Source: Palaemon carinicauda
Taxonomy: Eukaryota; Arthropoda; Malacostraca; Decapoda; Palaemonidae
Assembly: GCF_036898095.1 (NCBI RefSeq)
Contig: NC_090765.1
Span: 26,359,957 to 26,423,956, forward strand
Direction of reading: 5' to 3'
DNA length: 64,000 nucleotides
The position numbers and the translations under genes are program-made. The first letter of the stretch is position 1; every line of letters starts with the position of its first letter. This document shows positions 48,101 to 58,845 of the stretch, one piece after another. The notes beneath the pieces were generated by a model. That model saw only the letters and a program-made list of their open reading frames with translations. It made no database searches and had not been told where the DNA came from.

Positions 48101-48858
48101 AGTGGCAGTTCACATAGTTTAAGGCAAAATTTTTACTAATTTCCTTAACCGGTAATAGGCACTAAAGCCCACACGGGTATAGAGTATTTCTTAGTGAGCA
48201 GGGAAAATACCCCACGTTCTGTATCTTTGGTGCAACTTTGCACTTTTTGAAAGAATTTACAAGATACATGTCTTGGAAAAGCCTTAAAATCAACATGCTT
48301 AAATGCAAATTACAAGATAAAATTTTGAAAAAAGTAAGAACTGCTGTTTTAAAATATAAAACAATATATAATTGGATTTTTAATACCCAAAATTCTTAAA
48401 GGACGACATGGTATTTCTTCAAGTTAACATTGAATATGATATGGACAATATTAGTGGAGTTAGTGAAGGAGAAATAGAAAAAGGCAGGAGGGGACATAGA
48501 GCCTACAAAAGCAAGATATTGAGCAAATAGATCTGCATTTATGATTAAATTATGATAAATAACATATTTTTGGTGTATCAGTATCCCAAAAAAAATATAA
48601 CATTGGTAATAATCATGATTTATTAATATTGTCTTTGTAAAACTACAAAGAAACACTTTGAAGACCTGACCTAAAAACTATACTCACTGAACTTCAAATT
48701 GTATCACCTCCTTAGTTTTAAAGCTATAGCATTAAAATTGGGTATGTAACTTAGGAAGACATTATAGAACAATTTTGCCCTTTCTTCCAATTTCTAAGCA
48801 TTTTCATACTTTTTGTTTTCATGATTTATATGTTTTATATTTTTATCATAATGAAAAA
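48101..48858. other. Intron, no gene recognised
   Basis: AT-rich. A weak inverted match (TTCAAATTGTATCACCTCC near 48700) to about 51075 suggests the inverted repeat continues at low similarity. Confidence 0.45.
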
Positions 48859-50613
48859 AGGGATTTTGACGAAGGAAAAATCTATTTCTGGGAAGAGGCC
48901 TGTGACGCCCGGTGAGAAAGGTCCTTCCTTATACCTTTCCTAATATAAATCTTCCAAATATACTAGAGAAAGATAAAAGCATGGAATGCAGAGGTTACAA
49001 CCCTCGCGCGAACACCTTGTAGGTGTCGTGTATTAAACAAAGGCGTGTGTAAACCACTATTCACAGGTTGTCTTCCATTTAGATAATCCCTTCATCAATG
49101 GGGAGGGCCGTGACAGGCCCTAGATAACATGGTTGAACTCCCCAACGACACCTACCACGCGCGCCCTCTAGGACATCCTTCTTTAATTGGACTTCAAGCA
49201 AGCATAGTTTTTTTGGGCACAGTGTTTTTTCGAAGAATTTCTCGTTATTTTAACATGACTGACGTTGTTACTTCACCCTTACCAATGTTAAGTACCATAG
49301 TTTGTTTTGGCAGTTTTTGACAGTACCGGGCATTTGTTCTATTTCCATTATGGTGGTTTTTAGTTTTGGGAAGCGATTGTCCTGCCGAGATATCGGCAGC
49401 CATTTTGGGTATGTTCGCTTCGGTAAATTTTCTAGTTAATTTTGCCCATCTGGTACTCTGTCGGATAGGTTATATCACTTACGTTTTATGGCCTTTTATG
49501 TTATCATTAATTATTATTAATTTTTACTATGGTATTTATTTGCTTGCAAGTCCAATTTGGACCTACGAAGAATAGCGATTTAAGATAGCGTTTTAAAGCA
49601 TAGTAACGGTTTAAAGCTTAGCGTTTTAAAGCATAGAAACGATTTAAAGCTTAGCGATTTAGTCTGTTAATTTGTACCCTCCTGGAGGGTTCGTTTTAGA
49701 CTATATCCTTGTTTTTTGGTTACGTTGTCGTTATTCTTCGTTATTACTATTACTAAGAAAAGCAATCAATTTTATTAAATTTCTTATTTATTGTGTGATG
49801 TTAATTTTTAATATGTAACCTTGAGAGCGAAAGCATAGAGTGCTCGTTTCCTGTTCTACAGGTATGAGTTATCCTTTCTCTCGTTTTCTTTGAGTAAGAG
49901 AGGTGAATTTCCCGTTCTCCGTTTTTATACGATCACGGGTTATTCAGGCCTCTTCTCAGTATCAGAATTGATGATAGTACGTTTAATATTATAAACGATT
50001 TATTGATGTGGTTACTGTTAATATAGCTAACACTATTATTAGGTACGTTAGTGTATGAGTCATTAATTGGGGTCGTTTTATACCGACACCCTTAGCTCCG
50101 CCTTGAGTTATGCTCCGCTATAATGGATACTCATTGGGTGAGAACTAGTTATCGTTCCGGAGCAGATTTTTGGAGTGCAACGGTGAAATCCGGCACTCGG
50201 ACTCCGGCTGAAGCCTTTTACACACGAACCTTTGTCATGTTTGATCACAATTACACAGTTAAGGCCCCCGTTTTCATCGTATCTCCGGCTTCACTGGAGA
50301 TAACTCATTCATTGAGGATAATGTTATCGTACCGGAGACGGTCACGATTTCACGATGACGGGCCTTTGCTACCGGACCTCCGGTAAAAACAGAGATCAAG
50401 CAGGAGTCCAGAACCGGAGTTAACAGTGTGATATCGATGAAGTTTAGAGATTCATGCTATGTGGTTACTGGTTTTCTATTATAATTTCTTATTTTATTAA
50501 GGTGTTAGCTACTACCATACTCACATTAATTAAGATTTAAGTGTTTCTGATTCATAAGTCAATGACAAGAATCTCAAGGAACATCCAGACTTATGTCTTC
50601 TTTCTTTTTACAG

Positions 50614-50802
50614 AAAGTCCGCTGCACTGCCAGGGGCTGCTCCGCTGCCTTTGCTGATTCCATGGGCCATGATCTATGCCGGGCCCATGCCCATTGCGCC
50701 ATATCCTTCTCTCGGGAACCGGGACAAGCCCCCTATACGATATGGTTTCCGGAGGCATGCATGCTCTGCTATGGGCTGTCAGCCCTACTCCTGAGCGAGG
50801 AG
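50614..50802 (+). pseudogene. DIRS-c ORF1 exon: Cys/His (zinc-binding-like) module
   Basis: TTTCTTTTTACAG precedes an open 63-codon exon: KVRCTARGCSAAFADSMGHD, then LCRAHAHC, and a hydrophobic stretch ending LLLSEE before a strong donor (GAG/GTAAGT). The Cys/His spacing matches the DIRS-a module (KCAAMFCNHK...MCRTHAPCC). Probably a nucleic-acid-binding N-terminal part of Gag; the element is truncated so no protein is expected. Confidence 0.72.
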
Positions 50803-50975
50803 GTAAGTTGGTTCTAGTGGCCCTGTTAATATTCTTTGCGGAGAATTAATTGCTCTTTGTATATTGACTTCAGTTTTGACTTCATCATTAATTCCCTCTC
50901 CTCTTTCAGGCTGATGATGAATCTCTCAGGGAGGCGAGAGCTACTCTCCGGACTTGGGAAAAACCAATATCTAGC
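50803..50975 (+). pseudogene. DIRS-c ORF1 intron and second exon start
   Basis: A 107-bp intron-like segment (GTAAGTTGG to CCTCTTTCAG, 50803-50909) is followed in frame by ADDESLREARATLRTWEKPI. This aligns with ETRDTARENLRKWVRGF in DIRS-a, where the coding sequence is continuous at this point. Confidence 0.65.
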
Positions 50976-51287
50976 AAAAAAAAATTACATAAAAAACCTC
51001 TCCATTTGATTGGAGGTCTAAATCAAGCCTATATATGGTAGTATTCCCACGTTTTAATATTAAGTATCAAGGGAGGAGATACAATTTGAAAAACGCTCAT
51101 TTTCAGGATAAATCACACTGGTGTCAGAAAACCGAAGGTCAAAAGCAAAATTCATATTTGGTTTGGATATGTCCCAAGTCACTTTATTAAGTGGTATGAA
51201 TGTCTAAGTCCTGTCCTTAAAAATAGGCATTGGCCGACCAACTCCCTAACATGTGAGAAATACACACGCTGTTGATCTCTGCTTGCC

Positions 51288-51760
51288 TCTTTTTCATTAA
51301 TTTGTTTAAATAACTTGTTTCACTTATTTTTTTCAATCTTTAGAGGAAATTTCTACTTGAACAAAATTAAATTCTAGTGCTATAATATATCAAAACATGT
51401 AAAAAATATACATTTACATTACAATTACATGTTGCATTATCAGGTAGACTACAGAATACAGTAATAACTAACTTCCTTTGGTACCTTACTGATATAGATC
51501 AAATAAACAAACAAATTCTTTATTAAAGCACTACAAACATATACAGATCATAGTATAAAATTACAGTGAAAAATATACAAATGACTGTACTGAAGCACCG
51601 AAACACAAACAGCAGCTCAAAATATACACCCATAAAAATAACATTAAAATTACTATATCAAGCATCGCAAGCACAAACAGGAGCTCAAGATTTATATGTA
51701 TACTGAAAAGACATCAGAATGACTGTATTAAAACCCCAAAACCAGGAGATCAGAAATGAG
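51288..51760 (-). repeat. Right arm of the inverted minisatellite repeat
   Basis: The reverse complement reads through diverged copies of the 47620-48100 units (GAGCTCCTGTTTGTGCTTGC, GAGCTGCTGTTTGTGTTTCG) and the TTGATATATTATAGCACTAG block. The two arms flank 3.2 kb that includes DIRS-c. Confidence 0.75.
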
Positions 51761-52029
51761 ATTACAGATAAAAACAAATTAGAGCCTGAGATATCAATGG
51801 ATAAAGAAGAAAGAACATGTATTTGACACTGGGTTAAGAAGGTGGGTGGGCCTAGTGTAAGGACTATCCCTAAAATTTGTAAAGGACTGGAAGGGGATGA
51901 AACAGTTCCTGGTGTCTGATAAGCCGAGGACTACTTGGTAAGGTGATGCTCAATTAGACATTAAACTTTATCAATCCAACAAACTGTTTTGGAAGTAAAA
52001 TCAAATACTAGAATATAAAATCTACTAAC

Positions 52030-52179
52030 CTTAAAATAGCCGAGATATGGCTTCCTAGTGAAAGCATTTGTTTTGCTGTTACTATCATTGTTATTCCTAG
52101 AATGGACACTGACTAAAGATGCGGAGATCAATTGTAATCCATGATGAACATTATAAATGAATGCTGCATACTCTGAACC
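52030..52179 (-). CDS. EEPD1: EEPD1-like exon C (50 codons)
   Basis: The acceptor CTAAATTACAG leads to GSEYAAFIYNVHHGLQLISA; after a Ser/Asn-rich loop (SRNNNDSNSK) the exon ends in AFTRKPYLGYFK before donor GTTAGTAG. The EYAAF...G.....(R)KPYLG.F pattern is the central part of the EEPD1 EEP domain. The Asn/Ser loop looks lineage-specific. Confidence 0.9.
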
Positions 52180-52826
52180 CTGTAATTTAGAAAAGTCAAT
52201 ATTGAATTTATACATAAAATAGGCAAAAACTGTATTAAATGTACATAAAACTAACATATATAAATCTCATCAAAAAAATATAAAATTTCATGAGAAGTTT
52301 GACAGCTTATCAAAAAACATGCAATAAGAGACAGCTTAAGATGACATTAAAAATTATATAGAAAAGGTATGGAATACAAAGGAGCAAAATAAAGGTGTAT
52401 TATGTATCCACGATTCTTCAATAAGATTACAGATGGTACAATGAGGAAAGTTAGAAAAAAGGACTGTAAGTGCAAGTACCAGATGTTTGGATAGGGATAG
52501 GGAATTTTAATGGATTGCACAGTGACTAATAATTGTTGATGATGGAATGGAATATTAATGGGGACAGAATAAACAAATGAGTAAATGGGAACTGAACATA
52601 AATGTTAACAGGAGTATGAGAGGTCATGAGAGTAAATAGAAGAATGAATATCAAGAGACAGTACGAAGGTCTGTAAGAATGGTGGAATACAGCAAGTGTT
52701 ACTGGCAGTGTTAAAGGGAGGACTATATATTTTTGTACTAATATCTTAGGAAATAACAGATTAAATAATTTAAGACCCAGCCCTTTTGCCCCGAGGTCCA
52801 GGAAATCTGGGCGGTATAGTCGACTT
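52180..52826. other. Intron, no gene recognised
   Basis: Intron sequence upstream of exon C, without recognisable features. Confidence 0.5.
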
Positions 52827-53951
52827 TTGACTTTCCTTAGCCATAGTTATAATAATTTTGTTACTTTTCGTATAATTTATCTTTTATTTGATAGGGAAGC
52901 AATGTGGAATGTGATGAGGTTATATGGAGTTGGTGGAAGGTTGTTGAAAGCAGTGAAAAGTTTCTACAAAGGTAGTAAAGCATGTGTTAGAATAGGAAAT
53001 GAAGTGAGCGATTGGTTTCCGGTGAGAGTGGGGCTGAGACAGGGATGTGTGATGTCGCCGTGGTTGTTTAACTTGTATGTTCATGGAGTGGTGAGAGAGG
53101 TGAATGCTCGAGTGCTTGGACGAGGATTAAAACTGGTAGGCGAGAATGATCATGAATGGGAGGTAAATCAGTTGTTGTTTGCGGATGATACTGTACTGGT
53201 AGCAGACACAGAAGAGAAGCTTGACCGACTAGTGACAGAATTTGGAAGGGTGTGTGAGAGAAGGAAGTTGAGAGTTAATGTGGGTAAGAGTAAGGTTATG
53301 AGATGTACGAGAAGGGAAGGTGGTGCAAGGTTGAATGTCATGTTGAATGGAGAGTTACTTGAGGAGGTGGATCAGTTTAAGTACTTGGGGTCTGTTGTTG
53401 CAGCAAATGGTGGAGTGGAAGCAGATGTACGTCAGAGAGTGAATGAAGGATGCAAAGTGTTGGGGGCAGTTAAGGGAGTAGTAAAAAATAGAGGGTTGGG
53501 CATGAATGTAAAGAGAGTTCTATATGAGAAAGTGATTGTACCAACTGTGATGTATGGATTGGAGTTGTGGGGAATGAAAGTGATGGAGAGACAGAAATTG
53601 AATGTGTTTGAGATGAAGTGTCTGAGGAGTATGGCTGGTGTATCTCGAGTTGATAGGGTTAAGAACGAAGTGGTGAGGGTGAGAACGGGTGTAAGAAATG
53701 AGTTAGCGGCTAGAGTGGATATGAATGTGTTGAGGTGGTTTGGCCATGTTGAGAGAATGGAAAACGGCTGTCTGCTAAAGAAGGTGATGAATGCAAGAGT
53801 TGATGGGAGAAGTACAAGAGGAAGGCCAAGGTTTGGGTGGATGGAAGGTGTGAAGAAAGCTCTGGGTGATAGGAGGATAGATGTGAGAGAGGCAAGAGAG
53901 CGTGCTAGAAATAGGAATGAATGGCGAGCGATTGTGACGCAGTTCCGGTAG
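52827..53951 (+). CDS. LINE-A copy 4: uninterrupted, 5'-truncated reverse transcriptase ORF
   Basis: A 374-residue frame; the first 21 residues derive from the insertion site, and LINE-A homology starts at residue 22 (DREAMWNVMRLYGVGGRLLK). The RT palm includes PVRVGLRQGCVMSPWLFNLY and the catalytic NQLLFADDTVLVAD near residues 112-125. The C-terminal domain carries VPTVMYGLELWGMKV, LRWFGHVERMENGC and STRGRPRFGWMEG, ending AIVTQFR. It has no stop or frameshift, so insertion is fairly recent, but it lacks the endonuclease, fingers and motif A Asp. No functional protein is expected. Clade uncertain (RTE/Proto2-like). Confidence 0.85.
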   Translation: MTFLSHSYNNFVTFRIIYLLFDREAMWNVMRLYGVGGRLLKAVKSFYKGSKACVRIGNEVSDWFPVRVGLRQGCVMSPWLFNLYVHGVVREVNARVLGRGLKLVGENDHEWEVNQLLFADDTVLVADTEEKLDRLVTEFGRVCERRKLRVNVGKSKVMRCTRREGGARLNVMLNGELLEEVDQFKYLGSVVAANGGVEADVRQRVNEGCKVLGAVKGVVKNRGLGMNVKRVLYEKVIVPTVMYGLELWGMKVMERQKLNVFEMKCLRSMAGVSRVDRVKNEVVRVRTGVRNELAARVDMNVLRWFGHVERMENGCLLKKVMNARVDGRSTRGRPRFGWMEGVKKALGDRRIDVREARERARNRNEWRAIVTQFR

Positions 53952-54208
53952 GCCCTGCTGCTTCCTCCGGTGCCTTAGATGACTGCGGAGGTAGCAGCAG
54001 TAGGGGACTCAGCAGTATGAAGCTTCATCTGTGGTGGAAATGTGGGAAGTTGGGCTGTGGCACCCTAGCAGTACCAGCTGAACTCGGCTGAGTCCCTGGT
54101 TAGGCTGGAGGAACGTAGAGAGTAGAGGTCCCCTTTTTTGTTTTATTTCTTGTTGATGTCGGCTACCCCCCAAAATTGGGGGAAGTGCCTTTGGTATATG
54201 TATGTATG
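52890..54208 (+). mobile_element. LINE-A copy 4 (whole insertion)
   Basis: Spans the truncated RT, a 3' UTR of about 240 bp with two hairpin-forming parts (53953-54004 and 54164-54182) and a GGTATATGTATGTATGTA tail. It lies in the intron between exons B and C of the EEPD1-like gene, on the opposite strand. Confidence 0.88.
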
Positions 54209-54988
54209 TATTAACCATAATTTGCACCAAGAAATCCGTCTATTCATCTCAAGCACGGCTACACCGGTCAATAAACGCAAACGCAGAGAAGTGGATAGTG
54301 TGCAGTTATGTACTCAATATCCAATCATATGTATAAGGTTTTGCAAACTTCTAGTGTTTCACAGCTCGAAATAGAATAAATAAATACATATACATATATT
54401 TTCTTGTATAAAAATTAACTGATTTATCTTGGTAAGTCAGTATTTTCTTTTATTGATAATATAATGTATCCCTTTTCAGTAAAAAAATTAATTAAGAAAA
54501 GTTTTAATATGTAGAGTTCAAATCATGTCTGGTGACGACACATTTCAGATGGAAAGCTAGTGGGCATCGAGTGATTTCTTTCCAATAGGCTAACGTTTAA
54601 TATTAGTAATCCCATTATCGAATATCAAGTAATGATACAAAGTATTTACTGGGTCTATAACAGTCATTATGAGTACTACTTAACGTAAATTTGATACCTC
54701 GTTATTTCATCTATGATAATAGATCAATATTTATCTGATGAAAGTACACTAATAGGACAAATATTTCCATAGAAATGAAATATTTTCTTTTACACATTAT
54801 TAAAATAAAATACTTTTGCCAGGTAAGTTAGTATTTTCTTTCATTTCTTGCAAGAAAAAAGAAAAGGGTTTTACATATTTTGCAAGTCATTCTGATGGTG
54901 TCATATTTCTGGCAGAAGGGGACCGAAAAATCAAGTACAGTAGTGATACAAAAAATTTCTATCAGTATTGTCTAAAGAAATATGACTT

Positions 54989-55076
<88 letters not shown>

Positions 55077-55098
55077 AATGGTTATGAACAAACTATAT

Positions 55099-55162
<64 letters not shown>
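54989..55162. repeat. Two (GA)n microsatellites
   Basis: GA runs at 54989-55072 and 55105-55162, separated by a short sequence repeated after each run (ATAATGGTTATGAA), so the tract plus flank looks duplicated. Confidence 0.95.
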
Positions 55163-55164
<2 letters not shown>

Positions 55165-55732
55165 ATGGTTATGAATAAACTGTATAGAAACTGTGATATC
55201 CTATAACATATTGGTGCTGATGTAATATTCATTACAAATATATTTTGAATAAGGTAAAGAGAAATTAAAAGAACAATACTCCTCATTATATGCGCGCACA
55301 CTCGCAATACAGTAGTGTTACCTTGCGATCAGCTGATGCCTACCAAAAGTAAAACAAAAGTAATTGTTGATTATTGAAATATATAATACATACATGCTTC
55401 AATAAACCACAATTAAACATAATAAACCCTGTAATGTCTAATGAAATTTGAATGCTTAATAATGAACTATAAATTAAATACTGTATGAAGCTTCAAAAAT
55501 TAAGTACTCGTACACACACACACAGAAAGAAAGAGAGAGAGAGAGAACATATTGGTATATTAACTGATAATAATGACTATAAACGAAATGTATGAAAACT
55601 ATGAGCCTGTAAAATATTGGTTCTGATGTAATATTTATCATGAAGATATTTTGAATAAGTTAAGAAATTATATAAATGATGAGGGTTATTTCTTGACACG
55701 GTAGCGGGACCTTGAGATCAGTTGATCGCAAA

Positions 55733-55757
55733 AAAAAAAAAAAAAAAAAAAAAAAAA
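55733..55757. repeat. Poly(A) tract
   Basis: A run of about 25 A within copy (b). Confidence 0.95.
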
Positions 55758-56114
55758 GACGGTAATTGTTGATTGTTAAAATGCCTTCAAAATTGGAAAA
55801 CATGATAAAAAAATACTTCAATAGAGCATATGATGTCCTATGAAACTAGAAAATGAATAATGATATGCAGTAACAAAATAATAATAAAATATGATTTAGA
55901 TGACACCGAACCATGACGCAGCATAATAAATCTAAGGTAACTCTACTTTTTAAGTTTGAGATGCATCCAGATTGACTTTTGGCTCTTCTCTCTGTCTCTA
56001 TCTGGTCATAAGTCGACAACGACCTGTATTTAATTTACAGGTGTTAACGGTTAGGTTAGGTATATTGAATGATTCAAATGTATTTGGCTCTGGTTTTACC
56101 TTTATTATAAAATT

Positions 56115-56245
56115 TAATGTGGTGCTTTTGTAGGGCTTGGAATGAATTAGGCGATTTACCTGTGAAACACGACTCATTATATGAAAAAATCATATTACGA
56201 AAGCCCCTCCAGAATGATTTAATTTTGTATCCCGAGGTATTACTG
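56115..56245. mobile_element. Right-end fragment of a third Tigger-like family
   Basis: Reversed, the end reads CAGTAATACCTCGGGATACA and continues to an AATTAAATCATTCTGGAGGG-like block, flanked by TA (56246-56247). CAGT(A/G)ATACCTCGG ends are typical of Tigger elements. The matching left end is not found. Confidence 0.65.
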
Positions 56246-56740
56246 TACTGTTTTTTTCTTGCCTCATGGAAACCGAATAGAAGAGAGGAAAGGTGTCACA
56301 AAAGAATACCCACAATTTTCCCAGGCAAAAAACCCTAATATGAACCTCCACTGGAAAATAATACCTAAATGATATACAGTAAGAAAATATTGATAAAATA
56401 TGACTTACATGATACCTAACCAAATACAAGAAAGCAAAGACACAAACCAAAAATTTGGTAAAAAAAAAAAAAAACGATCAATACCGCCTACTCCCATAAC
56501 TTCGACTTTATCAGCACTATGTGGCTAATAACACGTTTTCACAACACATTAGTTTATTTGCCTTCTGAAATGTGGTATGCCTATCCCAGATAGAGAAATT
56601 GAATCTTTTATCCTAAATTGAAAAAGTAATGGAAAATGCAACAATAGAGATATTAAATCACTACAGTATAGTAATAGCCTTCAAATTGGGATGTGGAATT
56701 ATGAAAAGACATGTAACTACGATTAGAGATTGAATTTTCT

Positions 56741-56880
56741 TTAATTATGGTAATAATTCCATGTCTCACAGGAGTATATAATACAGGAGAGGGGTTTGCC
56801 AGCCCCTCATCCCGTCCCTTTTAGTCGCCTCTTATGACACGCAGGGATATGTTGGTGTTACTCTAATTGTTTTTATGCCC
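56741..56880. repeat. Unclassified repeat-like block
   Basis: Contains GGGGTTTGCCAGCCCCTCAT and TAGTCGCCTCTTATGACACG, more GC-rich than its surroundings. It abuts the LINE-A 3' fragment at 56884. It looks like a retroelement piece I recognise only vaguely. Confidence 0.45.
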
Positions 56881-56883
56881 CTC

Positions 56884-57030
56884 TACGTAGAGAGGAAAGG
56901 TCCCCTTTTTTTGTTTGTTTGTTTGATGTCGGCTACCCCCCAAAATTGGGAGAAGTGCCTTGGTATATTTATGTATGTATGTATGTATGTATGTATGTAT
57001 GTATGTATGTATGTATGTATGTATGTATGG
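56884..57030 (+). mobile_element. LINE-A copy 5: 3' end only
   Basis: Only the last about 80 bp of the LINE-A 3' UTR is present (GGTCCCCTTTTTTTG, GATGTCGGCTACCCCCCAAA) followed by GGTATATTTATG and about 15 ATGT units (56966-57029). A severely 5'-truncated insertion. Confidence 0.85.
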
Positions 57031-58241
57031 TAATAATTGCAATTTATTTGCTCCCCTAAAAAACAACAACTTTTCAAATTACTGTATCCATATTTTGATA
57101 TACAGTACTGTATATTTAGACAAAAGATATTTTACTAATTCTGACCCTCTGGAAATTCTGTTACACATTCGCTCACTGGAGAAAAAGATATCTTTAATAT
57201 AAATGATGTAAGAAATACCAGAAAGATGGCAATATTATCATCTAAAATAAAAGTGATAGATATGAAGGAAAAGAACCCATTTAACATCAAGCTCCATAAT
57301 GGGAAATGACTATAGCTCATGCTGATTATGATTATGTATAAAATATATCATTATCTATGAGTTAAAAAATCATTAAACTATGAACCATCACTTACCTTCA
57401 ACATTACATTTACCGTGCTTAAATACACCAACAACAGACTAATAGTACATTTACTTTTAGTTACTTTCGTTTCTTTTCATAGACGATCAATTATAGTATA
57501 TCTAATGACACACTTTACTGCTACCTTATAATTATGACTCGGCGGTTGGCAAACATTTTACATTAAAGCAAACCTGCATGCAACTGTAACTACTATTAAT
57601 ATTCATTCTTATGGGAGACCTTTACTTTTGCTAAGATTTTCTAATTGAACCCATGTTTTACTATAAACGAAAATCATACACAAACTTATTAACTTCATTC
57701 AATATTACCAAGCAAGCAAATCACAACAATGCATATCATACCTAACCTGCAAGGCATATGGATAATCTAAATTAATATTGAGAGCTTACTAATCTATACT
57801 AAATCCACTGTAGCTAATCTGGATGTTTCACTGCATCAGTCATTTTTTTCCCCATTGCAGAAAGCAAGTTTAGATCGGTGATCAAAATTCTAATTTTGGA
57901 CTATGTCTTAAGAAATTGACCATTTCTTTCTCTCCTGTGAGGTGTTGTATATACAACAATTACTGCATAGTTCATTATACCAAAGATTAAATTACTAACC
58001 AAATGCACAAGTTAATCTAAGTAGGCAAGAGTACTTTTTAATAGATGGTAGCAAATACGATAAATATTCAATACATCCTTCATTCTTATTCAAAGTTCTC
58101 TACTGAATTAAACAAGTACAGCAAAAACAATAAGGATTTACAATGAGAGTAAATAAAGTGCTCACAGCATGTACAGAGGGCTAAAATCTACAGTGATGTG
58201 TTTAGGACATTTCTAATTTGATAAGATGCCTGAAAATATAC
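57031..58241. other. Intron between exons B and C, no gene recognised
   Basis: AT-rich sequence with no recognised repeats or coding blocks. Confidence 0.5.
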
Positions 58242-58280
58242 CTGCTTAAAATTAACCTCTCGACAAGGATAGTCATCTGC
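58242..58280 (-). CDS. EEPD1: EEPD1-like micro-exon B (13 codons)
   Basis: A 39-bp exon between acceptor CATTTTCAG and donor GTATAT encodes ADDYPCREVNFKQ, phase 0 on both sides. Skipping it would keep the frame, so it could be alternatively used. It fits the linker before the SEYAAFIY strand. It is the least certain exon because it is short and the segment is poorly conserved. Confidence 0.7.
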
Positions 58281-58456
58281 CTGAAAATGAATGAAAAATC
58301 TCTGAAAACACTTGAAATGAAAGAATTCTGAAAAATATCTCTCAGCATGAGAACTGAAGATCATAGTACAGCTTGCATATTTTCAATCATTACTGTACAT
58401 ATAAATGACTAAGATGACCAACATGGAATTAAGTAACATTGTGATTTTCCACTTAC

Positions 58457-58567
58457 TTGGAACATGCGACCAGCAGGCTCTTCTGACACTTGCCATCGCC
58501 ATTCCCCCCTTGGTCCAGCCCACTCCCTCACTCGGCGCATAGTAGCCTGATTCAATTCGCTGCATAT
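58457..58567 (-). CDS. EEPD1: EEPD1-like exon A (37 codons, phase 0)
   Basis: The acceptor CTCTTTTTAG precedes the exon and the donor GTAAGTGG follows. It encodes ICSELNQATMRRVREWAG and PRGEWRWQVSEEPAGRMFQ. The ELNQ...W.GPRG..W..V pattern is characteristic of the EEPD1 EEP domain just after the QE catalytic motif, which must be in the preceding exon outside this window. Confidence 0.88.
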
Positions 58568-58845
58568 CTAAAAAGAGAATAACTTTGAGCATACTTCTTC
58601 AAAAAATATATTTTCAGTTACACATCATTGCCAATGCTCAGTAAATCTAGAGACTGCTAAAAACAGCAATAACCCACCATATTAGTACCTTTCTCATAAT
58701 AAATGAGGGAGCTGACTAACATAATGCCTGATCTTATGTTTAGAAAACCACTATTTAAAAAAAAAAAATTAAACATTTGAATAAAAATTGTTAAACTCTT
58801 TTTGGAAGTGAAATATGCCAGATTCACTATAGGCCCTATTCAACA

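Larger units (their letters stand above)
48859..50985 (+). mobile_element. DIRS-c: left end and first exons of another DIRS-like element
   Basis: The left terminus GGATTTTGACGAAGGAAAAA, then TCTATTTCTGGG, matches the DIRS-a end/ICR motif. About 1.7 kb of GC-variable leader follows, then an acceptor-like site and an exon for the same Cys/His module as in DIRS-a ORF1 (50614-50802), an intron and a second exon start. Homology ends near 50985 in an A-run, so the body with RT and YR is missing. Confidence 0.72.
54400..56034. mobile_element. Copy (b) of the non-autonomous DNA element
   Basis: Shares CTTGTATAAAAAT(T/A)AACTGAT (54413), repeated GA tracts, ATACTGTATGAAGCTTCAAA and the right end TGGTCATAAGTCGACAACGA with copy (a) at 37712-39688. 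The left terminus is missing or diverged; no coding sequence. Confidence 0.72.

Noticed and set aside
49366..49575. 69-codon hydrophobic frame resembling a small membrane protein
   Set aside because: Lies in the DIRS-c leader, no family recognised, composition explains the hydrophobic translation.
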